From: Marthasterias glacialis
Taxonomy: Eukaryota > Echinodermata > Asteroidea > Forcipulatida > Asteriidae
Direction: 5' to 3'
DNA: 64,000 bases
NCBI GenBank assembly: GCA_911728455.2
Contig: OU452239.1
Coordinates: forward strand, 62,001 to 126,000
The position numbers were made by a program, and so were the translations under genes. Under the pieces are notes generated by a model, which did not search any database, was not told the DNA's origin, and saw only the letters and a program-made list of their open reading frames with translations. Position 1 is the first letter of the stretch. Each line of letters opens with the position of its first letter. Positions 45,401-58,644 of the stretch are shown here, one piece after another.

Positions 45401-48400
45401 TCCCTCAGCCTGTATGGTACATGTATGTTAAGATTGGACAGATATATCCAACACTGAAAAGCAACGTATAAGTTACCAATTTGATGAGTACCAGCTTTAT
45501 CAATTTGATCCATAACAACAGGAGCTTATAACCAAAAGGCCTTTTATTTACACTAAACATGTGCATGTACCATCTTGGATACATCAGAATTCAAAGACAT
45601 TCAACGTCAACAGCTCTGGTATTCCTGGGCACCAATCTTTTGCAAAGTATCATTGTTTTAGTTATATCAACAACTGACTTTGTTCTGAAGAGAGACTATG
45701 GTTTTGAACTGTTGACAGAAAGGCTTTGTTATACTGGTACATGTATGTCAAGGGTTGGAATCCCTACTTTGATCAGCATTCTGTATTGGGCTCTTATTTG
45801 CTTACCTGATATCTCACATAGGTTACCATCAAACCCATCAGTACACATGCAAACTCCATCCACACACTGGCCATTATTCTCACATGGGACAACACACTCA
45901 ACAACTGTAAACAAAGAAATACATGGAAGCATGTGATACATTGGAAATATACCATTTACAACCTGGGATTTTCTCAAAAACTGTGTCAAAATAAATTGAA
46001 GCATGATAAATACCACATAACTAACTGGCAACAAAGAAAATATTTAAAAGAGCAATTTATGTTTTATTTATTTCAAGCATCTTTAATGAGATTGACCCAT
46101 CCAGCACAGCTGATCATTTAGTGCCCTCATATTATATCAAAATACATCCAAAATAAAATACAAACAATGACAAAACTTTGGCACAGAAAGGGCACAGATA
46201 ATAACAAAACAATTAATTAACAAACAACGACAAAACTTTGGAACAGAAAGGGCACGGATAATAACAAAACAATTAATTAATAAACAATCAGTGTTAATTA
46301 AGAGTATGGGTTTTTACTCTGATACTCTGGAAATAACAGTTGTGCAAATAAACCTTCAAAAATTTCAGCCAACCAAACAAACAAACAAACAAACAACCCA
46401 ACACACAAACAACCAAACAAACACACTAACAAACAAAACAAACGGGACAACTGCATGGATTGGGATATCGGAAGATTAAATATAGTTTAATTACCTGGGG
46501 TATCACAGTACTGTCCAGTGAAACCATCTACACAGTTACATAATCCATCCACACATGATCCACCATTCACACATGGATAGATACAATCTGTCAACATAAT
46601 TCACAGTGTGACTTTAATAACTTCCCTAGCAATACTATTATTGCATGTTGTAATGGAGTAATAAACAATGAGCTACAGAGACTATGTATCTTAAATTGGC
46701 AACATTTATATAAATTGTTCTTGTTACTGATATGATAACGAATGTGAGTTTTGATCATCAGTGAGGGTTGGGGAAGTTTCTCATTCTTTAGGATCTCTTG
46801 ACTCAATGAGCCAATGGTTCTACCACAAACTAGTCAAACTGAATCAATGACTGAATGAACGACATTACCTTGTAAATCCACTGTGAGTGTGTTAGAACTG
46901 GATCCAACATGGCAGGTATAGACACCCGAATCCATTGGTTGAATATTATGGATTGTCAGCTCAGTAACCAATGGGGAGACTTCCCTTGTACTGATGTGTC
47001 TGTCAGATGAAACTGAAAAGATAAAAAATTGGTGTTGTGATGAAATTATCTCAACAATTGAAGGTTTTAGGCAAGAAGACATTCAACAATGTTTTATCTG
47101 GAGATACCATTTTTATAAAACTGTATTGTGTTAAGTTACAAGATGTCATTATATCTTAAATCTTAATGGATATAAGGTGGTAAAACGAAAGCATTTTGAA
47201 AGATTGTAATTCCTGCATCAGTGCAATGGATAGCCAGTACTAGAATGCTCATTTGTCATTGATGAGATTTGATGTCACAATAAGCTACAACTAGCTTTTA
47301 AGTTTTAAGATTGAATGATTGTAATGAGGCTGAAGCTGAACTAACACACAGTGTCATTGAACAAGCTTAGTCACACAGTTGCTTCCCATCAAGGTGTACA
47401 AATAGGAATATGCACAGGGCGATGTTTGTTCAACTTAAGTGTGAATCATTTAAGAATTGCTGAAAATCAATGAAAGTCTTTACTTTTCTAGATCAATGTT
47501 AATAGCTTTTATAAAAAAATCACATTTCTGTACTTTCAGTAATAAGTCCTAAAACCCTGAGAAAGTTCAATTTCAATAAAACAAAACCAAAATGAATTTA
47601 CCAACAAAATCCATCCAAAGTAACTCAACACTGAGTAGGCCGATTTCTAGCAAACCTTGTCATCGACTGTTTGAATTTAATTAAGGTTAGTGTCAGGGTA
47701 ATTATTACAGCAAATTAATCATGAACTATTTTACTCCATTCAAAGCTAGTTCATCAACATCAACAAAGAAGGTATATTTTATTATTACTTTTTTTATGAA
47801 AGACATGTGTTGTGCTCAAATAAATAATGAAACAGAAATAATACAAAGATGTTAAGATAAACTTAACTTCAGATGATGATGCATGCAAAGGAAAGTAATT
47901 ATGAATGTCATATTAAGACTGGTTTAAGCATTGTGAATTTAATCACCACAGAGTAAAATACTGAAAATACTAAATTTATTTAAACTAGTGTTTCACTGAT
48001 TTTTTTTAACACCGTAATAAAGCAACAACTGGAAGTACTGAAAAGTGAAAAAGTTGTGTAGTTATAAGTTCTGTTTTGTTTGTCTTGCAAACTAATGACT
48101 CTGACTTAAGATTCAAAGTCATGTCGCAGTTTTACCCTTCGTGAAGTGGGTCTTAGAGGACTACCCAAGACTCTTGAAGAAATGCTGACTCAATAATGAA
48201 GATGTACAATCTCACAGGCTGATCCCAAGTCCAGAGCTTAAGTTATTTCTAAAACTTATAACCAGACATCAACTTCTCATTAACCTAGACCCCTAATCTA
48301 AGCCCACGGACTTCCCCTTCTTAAATCATCATTTAATCATTTTGACCAAAACAACAACCATCCAAACCTCCTCTCAAGCGGACATCATCATCAGCTCCCT

Positions 48401-51400
48401 CATTGAATTCTCATATCATCCCTACAGGCATATATCATTGCTATACATCTTCCGGAATTGTCACATGACCTTGTCACATAACTCAAGTGCTCTTTATTGG
48501 ATTGACATGAGAGACTTGACTTACCAAGTACATTGTCATTGTTAACATAGTTCTGAGCATGCGCACATTTCCTACAACAATGGATACACCTGGTTAAGTC
48601 TGCTGTCATCTAGCGCCCTCAAATGTCTTCCATTCCACCTGAAACTCCACGTCAAGTTTACAGTGTGGCTCCATCAATTATCAGAAACAACCATAAACTA
48701 CTAAGATCTGAACAAACCTTTCTTATAATCTTTGCAAAGACTCAATATCTCATTAAACATGTGAATTTTGTTGATCAAAATCGCTCTTGAACAGGGGAAT
48801 GAATGAACTTGAAATGAATTTAAGGACAAACGTACCCTAACTTTGAAGCCAGAAGTAGCAACAACCCTTAATGTGAACCCGATGGTCAGACATGTATTAA
48901 CTTTATAAGAAGATAATCAATGTTCTTACCTGTACCAGATGGTTTAATGATAACACCATCAGGATCCCTCCATGCTGGTTGTGCTCCTTGTCCACCTTCT
49001 CCTACAAACTCACAGGTCACGGATACATCTTGACCAGTACGGAACTCTTCATATGGTTTATTATTGATCGTAATGAAGAAACCATCTCCAACTGTAAAGT
49101 AAAGCATTCAATGTTAATAGATTCTGGGGCTGAATCTTCTGTAGTAGGCCTTATTTTTTACTGTAAGAGGGCGCCCTTTGGGGTAGACTGGGTGTCAAAC
49201 CAAAGAAATAGTGTGGTAAACCAGATGCATTTAGACTTATAATTAATATACAACTTTTCAAGTTTTTTTTTTACAGTTTAACAATGCAATCAGTGTAAAA
49301 TATTTGCTTTGAAAATTTGTATTATTAATGTTTTGGAATATTTTTGTACTTTAAAATGAAATAAATATTGCGCCCTCTTGCTGTCAAAAGTACGGTTTAT
49401 TGATGGAAAAATGGAGAACCAAATATCACAGGCAACATTTCTGGTACTTCAATATTTAAATAATAGTCACAATGCTATGGGGAGATACTCTTACTGTCAT
49501 AAAACTCAAATATCTTGGTTACTTTGTCCGACTTTGTTCCTGGACTGAAATATATTTGTAGGCCAATTATTATGGGCACCATTTTTATCACTTCTGTTAA
49601 AAATACCATCTAATCCCTTATTTATCTGACAGCTTAGACATAAAGAGCTGCAGTTCTGATCACCAAAACACTGTCACAACACTCTTGATCTTTACTATGT
49701 ATTGGCATCTATATGCAGAAAATAATCACAACTTACTTGTTATTTGACACTTTACTATGTATTGGCATCTATATGCATGAAATAATCACAACTTACTTGT
49801 TATTTGACACTTTACTATGTATTGGCGTCTATATGCATGAAATAATCACAACTTACTTGTTATTTGACAGTAGGCTCCAGTATTCTGCAACCCACAAACA
49901 CAAACTCCATCAGTACAGACGCCTTGATTCTCACATTGAGGACGACAATTACCAGTACTCACTGAATTAAAAAAAGATTTAAAAAGTCGACATATATTTT
50001 TTGGAACAACTTAATCTAAAAGTTACAACTTCCTTCAATAGTATTTTCATCTGCCATAGATTAAATGAATTATCCAACAAATACCGACAGGTGTCAGTCT
50101 ACCTCAGTGTATCCAGAATCTTCCTGGAATTTCAGAATCTACCCCAGTGTACCCAGAATCTTACCTGGAATCTCAGAATCTACCTAAGTGTATCCAGAAT
50201 CTTCCTGGAATTTCAGAATCTACCCCAGTGTACCCAGAATCTTACCTGGAATCTCAGAATCTACCTAAGTGTACCCAGAATCTTACCTGGAATTTCAGAA
50301 TCTACCCCAGTGTATCCAGAATCTTCCTGGAATTTCAGAGTCTACCCCAGTGTACCCAGAATCTTACCTGGAATCTCAGAGTCTACCCCAGTGTACCCAG
50401 AATCTTACCTGGAGTTTCACAGGTAACCCCAGTGTAACCTGTTGTACAATGACACTTTCCAAGGGTACAAATTCCTCCATTAATACACAACGGATCACAG
50501 TTGAAGTCTGAAAGATAAAGATTTAGATATGAAATAATACAAGTCACTTGATACAAACGTTGATGCTTTAAGCATCATAACAAAACTCAACAAAAAGCCC
50601 AAAGTGACAGAATAAAATAGAAGGCCTTCATGCTGTGAATACAGTAGAGAGGTCTATCAAGCTAGAAACCATCAGCATGTTTATTGTCTATTTATTCTAC
50701 AGCCATGGTATTCAACCTACCATATAGAAGAATGGTATATGTATTTGTCAGAGGTCCCACATAGCATGTATAAGTCCCTTCATCTGAGATCTGGATGTCA
50801 TTGATGACCAAGCTGGTAGCAGTTGATGTATCAGCAACGCTAGATATGTGTCTTGTACCAATCAGATCTGAAACCAAAGATCAACATAGTGGACTTTGAT
50901 TAGGGTAAGAGGCAAATTGAAACAAGTGGTAACTGAACTTCATGAAGAGTCTACCTGTAATAATAACAATGTTCTTCACACATTAACAAGATTTAGTATT
51001 GCAGCATTTACATATGTTCACTACGGGTTGGCATTATTAAGTCTCACATTTGTATGAAATGATTAAGTACGGAATTGAGAATTTACAGCCAGTCAAACCT
51101 TACCTGGTAGAATATACTCAATCTGAAGTCCATCAGGTCTTGTCCAGTATGGCTGAGGAGTAGTGTCACTACCAACAAACTCGCAACTAACTCTCACATC
51201 ATCGCCAATAGAGGGAGGTTCATACGTGTCTCGGACAATAGTAATAACCATGTCATCATCAACTAGAAGGAAAATAAATTCATTGATTCCAGCAGAATGT
51301 GACAGCTTATTTGAGACAAATGCACAGTGCCTTGAATGCGAGTGTGTATACAAAAACTCAGTCCTAATACTTTACAGAGAATTGCCTCTGTTGCCTCTAG

Positions 51401-54400
51401 TCATTGCCTTGGTACCCTTGAAATGATCCAATGTATATTTACAATTTCCTCATAGAGGTGCCCTTTACCATGGAGAAAATGCAGAGGTGACCTTGCCCTT
51501 TCAAGAAGGAAGCATACTGGCCTGGATACTAGATACTGCACACTATACACATTCTATTGGGAGTTGTGGTAGGAAATTCTTGAAGGACTTGTTGAGAAAT
51601 GACCCCTTTATTTCAATCACACCAGGGGGCCAATCCCTCGCTTATTGGTAGATATGAGTTGGCTTTTGAATAGTCCCCCCCCCCCTGAGCAAATCGGTTT
51701 GGCATTGCACAGGACCACCCATCAACGTAGAGCTGGTTAGCTCAGTTGGAAGAGAGCTTGTACGGTATTCAAGAGGTCAAGGGTTCTAGTCCGGCATCAG
51801 CCAAATGAGCAAATCGGTTTGGCATTGCACAGGACCACCCACCAACATAGGGCTGGTTAGCTCAGTTGGTAAGAGTGCTCACACAGTATTCAAGAGGTTC
51901 CGAGTCCAGCATCAGTCAAATTTTCTTTGCTCACCCTTAATTGATCTAACTATACATAGTCTAAAAGCTGAATTACCTCGAGTATCACAGTAGTCACCAG
52001 TGTAGTTCTCAGGACATATACAAATCCCACTCAAACAGGTTCCTCCATTCTCACATGGTAGTATACACTCATCTATAACAAATCACAAAACAAACTTATC
52101 TTTATGGTGTCTCTGCTTCAAATTGGTGTAAAAATAAGTTAGCAAAACCAATGATCAATAAAATGTCCAACTAGTTTTTGTCCACTACGGTTTGTTGTGT
52201 TTTTTTTTCACGATACACTCAGCAATATAAGAGAAACGGTTCAGCAATTTACTAATCTTATTTGAACATTCTCTTTGTAAATAAGCACATCAGTAGCTTT
52301 CAACATACCAACGCTTTCCTAAAAGGCCTTAGGCTTGTTAAAGTGAATAGTGATACGCAATAAATATGAACTATTGTGTCTATAATTGGCAAAGGATGAG
52401 AAGACCAATTACATGCTGAAGAGTGATTTGTTTTATTTTTAGCTTTACACCTCCTCTGTTTGTACAAACCTCTTTCCTGACAATGGTCTCCTATGAATCC
52501 TGGTTGACAAACACATTGACCATTCACACACATTCCATAGTTATCACATGGTATGGGACATTCTTCAAGAACTGTAGGATGTCAATACAACAAATATTAC
52601 ATTAACAAGCTAGAATTCCAACATGATACCAGTAAGTCAGACCTTGACCCCAGCCTTTAAGACGACCACCTGCTCCTTAAGTTGGCATGACTGACTCCCC
52701 CTACAAGCTAACTAACTAAGACAGCTGACTAACTGGATTCCACAGTGTCTGGTCATTCAGTATAAACGCATGAGATTAGTGGGGTCAATGCATTGAGGTC
52801 AATGATTGAGTTTATGGGTGATTGGTAGGGGCAGTAATTGGTATAAGATCTCCTAATGATTAATACCGTCATTAATGTTAAATGAAACACCCATTACTAG
52901 AGTAGTACCCTAGGAACATTACAATCATCATACCTGGTTTCTCACAGTTATTCCCAGTGAAGTCAGGAACACACAAACAACGCCCAGCAAAACATATTCC
53001 ACCATTCAAGCAAGATCCATTGCACTTCAAGATCACTAGAAAGACAAGCAAAAAGGCCTCAAAATGTAGTTACTTCACATCACACATATAAAGTAGTCAC
53101 AAAAAATACAAATCAGTCCATTACAAACATGGAACATTCCCATTATTTCACATTATTTGTTGTCTGTAGGGGTGTTTGTTTGTTTGTTTCTTATGTAGAT
53201 ACACAACCCTGAAATAGTTGCAAACTATGCAAAAACAAAAGCAAAAACGCCTTTCGAACATAAGGCCAAACAATTTGGGAACCACTATTGATGGTGTTTA
53301 TTAAATCCATAATAGACTTGTATTGCCTCAACTTCCTATCATGCTACAAAGAGGGCAGTTAGAAATCTCAGAATGCATTGTGATTTTAACACTCTGAAAA
53401 TAAAATCAATTATTTATGCCGGGTGTGAATGATGCTGCAGTATTTATCAACAAAGTGAGTGGCCGAGGGGGGATGGGAGGGGGGTGGGGGATGGGGGATG
53501 GGGGGGGGGGGTCTTTTTCCTACCTGGTGTTTCGCAGAATACTCCAGTGTAGTCTTCAGTACAGTTACATCCTTCCACACCACAAGTCCCTCCATTCTGA
53601 CACACTGGGTTACACTCAGGCTCTACAAAATTCAACAACATTCAAATCTTAATATACAGCACAGGAGAATGAAAATGAGTACACTGCCCAAAACGTGGAG
53701 ACCATGCTGGCTCTTTTCAGAGCCACCACTCCTCCCAAAAGAGATTGATACATGATTGTACCTGCAAGTTTACTTATTTACTAGTTATAGTCACTTATTC
53801 CTAACTGTAATGCTACACGTGATTATTAGTAAATCTTAAAATGATCACTTACCTATTATAACCAAGTTGTATGTATTAGTAATATCTCCAACATGACAGG
53901 TGTATCTCCCTAGATCTGAAGCCTGGATGTTCTTGATTACAAACTTGGTAGTTGTTGGGTTCACATTTTCGATGTACACTTGATCATTTCCAACTATACA
54001 ACAGCAACAAAAAACAGAAACATTATGCACATTTCAATCAGTTTGTAGTGGACATTAAATGCCCATTCAGATCACGAACTTACCTTACATGTACAGCTAG
54101 TTCTTTGGTTCAACCAACATGAAAAAAAAACCTAAATAAATTCCATCTTGTGTAAAAACAAAAATGTAAATGAGCAATAAGACAAAACAAAACACACTGA
54201 TTGAAGTGGCACATACCTTGACTGTTTCTGATGCGTTGGTTACCAGTATCAGACCACCATGGACGTCCCTTTCTTTGACTACCTAAATACTGACAAGTTA
54301 CTATCAACTCTTGGTTGATTCTAGGTGGTTGATCCAAATTGGAGGTAATGTATAAAAAGTATCCGTTGCCAACTAGTAAGAGAAAATTAAAAACACATAA

Positions 54401-57400
54401 ATATTATTCCTTTGTTCACCTTTCAAAAAGTGGGATAAACATTGAATGATGTGATGCTCAGCTTTTCAATGCTGTCTCAAAAAAAAGAAACAATCGACTA
54501 TAAAAAAAAATAGCCACAAGGCCCTCAAAAATATGATCATAGTGAAGTCAATAAGAGGGGTTAGGATTCCTGGATGACCATGATCAGAATAGTTTTGCTA
54601 CATTTTTTTTCTTTATATCACTTAAGAGTGAAGATGTTAAAATAACTCCAAATAAAGCATGTATCAACACCTCATGGCACCTTGTAAACAATAAAATATT
54701 GAAATAAAAACAAGAAATACAAATGAAGGTTGAAACAAAACGATATTTATAAGATAAGACCAATCCAGGCAGGCAGTTAAACTCTCTTATAACTAAGGAA
54801 TACAACCATCATTAAACTTGAGTTTCCACCCCTAATCTCTGCTGAATATTTTTAATTAAAAATCTTAAAATCCAAAGTATTATGAGGAATGTGAGGTGAC
54901 AATGAGTAATTTTTTACCTCTAACATTGCAAAACCGTTCAGTGAAACCAGTTGTACAGTGACATACACCATTCACACAGGTGGCTCCGTTCTGACATGGT
55001 AACCCACAGTCTGGAACTGATACCAACAAATATAACAAATAATTCATTCAAGTGGAACAAGTTATTCCTATTACAGTTGTCACACAAACAACCTGTTGTA
55101 CACTGTAGTTAAAATAACTTTCTTGCATTGAAAAAAAAATACAAAAATTAGACTTTACCTGGTAAGTGGACTTCACAGAATCTGCCACCGTATCTATCTG
55201 GACATCGGCACAGCCCATCAACACACTGACCACCATTTGCACAAGGAATCTCACAGTCAGAAACTACAAAAGATAGGTTAAGTTTAGGTTTTCAAATCTT
55301 TTTGTTTGGACACAGTGGACTGTCCACAGTGTTCCATTTTCTGTTGAGAAATGTATTTTGGCAATTCAAAATGTAATCAAAGTAAAAATATTTTAGATTG
55401 ACATTTTTAAATTTTAAAACAACTTGCACACAAATTTTACAATTTGTTTTCCATTAAGAATTATTTGATGTGATTTTAGACCTTTATTGTTAAGGTACTC
55501 AATCATTAATTTAGAAATAACACCAACATTTCTGTTGTTTCTTTTGTTTCCTTCATGTATGTGTGGACAGATGCACTGAAAAACAGCATTGCTTTACTGG
55601 TTGATAAAGGCAGTGTGTATCTATTATATCAATCAGTGTCATGCACCTGTCTTAAGTAGACAAGATTAAATCTGAATTAACCTGACAAAATAAGAGTTAG
55701 GTGAAAATAGTTTCACACTTTACCTGGTAAGTAGACTTCACAGAATCTGCCACTGTATCTCTCAGGACATAGACACAATCCATCCACACACTGACCACCG
55801 TTTGCACAAGGAATCTCACAGTCAGAAACTACAAAACACAAGATTTAGTTTAGGTTTCCAAAAGAATGTGATGTTAGAAATTGACATAAGCCTCTTTTAC
55901 GTTAGACAGAAATTTTTGTTGGCCTTTTCACACTTAATTTGCTTACCCAGACAAAATCCCTTGAATTTAACCCTACTTGGGAACAGGGTGAGTGTTCATT
56001 CTTCTCTGCAACACTGTATCATGTGTGAATGAATATGGGGTGGCGGTGGGGTTAAAATTCCCCAGGGTCTTATTTCCTGGGAATTTGCTCTCTAGTATGA
56101 AAAGAGCTATATATATACAAATTTATTCATAACATCTCACTGATTTATTCAGAATGCACATTTTAAAATTTAACAATTATTCTGAAGGAACACATCGTGA
56201 GAACCCATGAAGTCACTTGAACATTTTCTTAGTGCTATAAATGTGCCCCATGTTTATAATCAATATACAACATTCATGTTCATGTAGAATACAGACTTAC
56301 CTCCAACGACAAATATGTAGGTATTGGTATGTTGTCCAACTACGCATGTGTAAATGCCTTCATCAGCAGTAGAGATGTTGTTAATGTTAAGTATTGTAGT
56401 CCAAGGTTGAGGTGTTTCAACATTAATGTGATCTGAACCACCTGTTACATTATCATTATACAGATTAAAGGTCAAAGGTTAAAAGATTAAATCTTAAACC
56501 AATTACAGACAGTTGTATGCAACGCTAGTTTGTCATTTAATCTCATTACACACTCACATCTAACTTGCTTTGTGTGATTCTACTTCACTAAATTCCTATC
56601 AATTTACATATCCATGAAAGCATGGATTCAAAGCATGAATGTAGTAATTTAAATCTCTCCATGGCATAAGCAACAAGCTAAACAGTGTTCTCGCTGTTAC
56701 CATAAGGGATTACGTCTCAAGTACTTACTTGAAGATGCCACGCCCACTAACATAAACATACAACAGGAAGCAGGTGTATTTTGTTATTCATCATTGAACT
56801 GATTAAAAAAACTTTGTCATGACACACTGAAGATGGACAATGCAGGCCATTATTCATATGGTTTGTTTACTGTGTGTGGCTCAGGGCCAAGGTGGGTGTG
56901 GCATTTAAGAAACCTACCTTCTGATAGAGATGGGATGGTGAATTGAAGTGGACTTATCCACATTGGCGATGAGAAAACACCGTCTCCTTCAACCTCACAG
57001 ACAATTTTCACATCTCTACCCAAACTGGGTACTTGATCATCGATGGTTACCACGGTGATGTTAAAAGTGTCACCCACTGAAAAAAAAGTAACAACAAAAT
57101 TCAGACTAAATCAAACAATGCTACTCCCCTTACTGCAGCCTAGCCAAACTTACCAAGCTGACAAATGCCACCCTCCCAAGGTAATAAGTTGAATTAACTT
57201 ACCAAAGATCTGACAGAGTTCTCCTAAGTAGCCTTGTTGGCAGAAGCATTGTTGATTGATGCACAGACCATCATTGGCACACAGTAAGTTACACTCAGTA
57301 CCAGGTACTAGAATACATCAAGAACAAATAGTTTAGTATTACACATCCCTGCATTAATTAAGAAAGCCCAAGACCCTATGTGTGCTTGAAGTCGTACTAA

Positions 57401-58549
57401 GACAACCTACCTTGTATCTCACAGAAGTCACCTTGTAGTCCATAGGGACATAGACATGTTCCATTGACACATGCACTTCCATACAGGCATGGGCGCTCAC
57501 ACTGAACCTCTACAATAGGGTCAAGAAAACATACAAACTTCTGATTAATTTATTAAACCTTATAAATATGCATGAGCTAATTTGTTTGAATTACCATTCT
57601 TGTTGTCAAATAACAACCAGATAGAGACTTTTGTTTGATTAAAAAGAAAAAATCAATTTCCTTCCTCCATTATTTTTTTTTGCCGTCTTTCTTCCATACT
57701 TCTGGTGCCTTGCAGAAGGGCATAAGACTCTATGACCTGCTGGGCTCACCAAGTACATTTTATTTTATTGGAACATACATGATTTGCATTAGACATGAAT
57801 ACATAAATAGACATTATAAATAATTGTTGACAGAGTAATGGCCTTACCAAATACAGTGACATTGATTGCAGCTTCCACTGGTCCAGCTACACATTTATAG
57901 AGTCCTTCATCTCGTTCATTCAGATTGTTTATCACCAGTCTGATGGCAGTGTTATCAAGAATAACAACATGAACACCATCTGAACTTTCTGAAAAAGTAA
58001 TCATAATAACATAGCAAATAAGTTCTTGTACTCAACACAGACATCTCCATCATTCTTTATTAAGTGAACTGACTAGAACAATGGGAACCAGTGAAAATGC
58101 TTACCAGCGTCTTGTGAGGTCACAATGTAACCATCAGGGGTCATCCAAAATGGTATGCTGACCTCACTGGGTTGGGTCATCTCACATAGAAAGGTCAATG
58201 TACCACCAATGACTGGAGATTGACCTGGGGCTGGAGTGATGACCAGGCTGAATGATGGAGGCACTGAATGAATTTAAGGTCAAATATGAAAATTAAATAA
58301 TTATGAAAATAAAATGCATACAAACAACCAAATTTAGTACTTCAGCTCAGGATATTCTCAAAATTAGTCATAGTTCTCAAAATTCACAACCTAAATTTAT
58401 CTGATATTATTGGTAAACCTGCCCCAAAACTAATATGAGTATAATAAATCTCTTTGTAATTCCTTTAATTGCACATTTTAGGGCAAGTCTTCCACTCCCT
58501 TAATACAAACGACGGCTACAGAGTAAAATTATTAGTTGATTAATTGATA

Positions 58550-58644
<95 letters not shown>

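Noticed and set aside
47013-48929. Missing EGF or Ig exon in the 1.9-kb intron
   Set aside because: Searched both strands for Cys-rich EGF or YxC Ig patterns between splice sites and found none.
50001-50511. Overlapping plus-strand ORFs rich in YPESYLE-like repeats
   Set aside because: Produced by the 41-bp array at the EGF13 donor in different frames.
51728-51802. Functional tRNA gene
   Set aside because: Imperfect acceptor pairing, no convincing anticodon stem, and a duplicated flanking leader, all pointing to a SINE.
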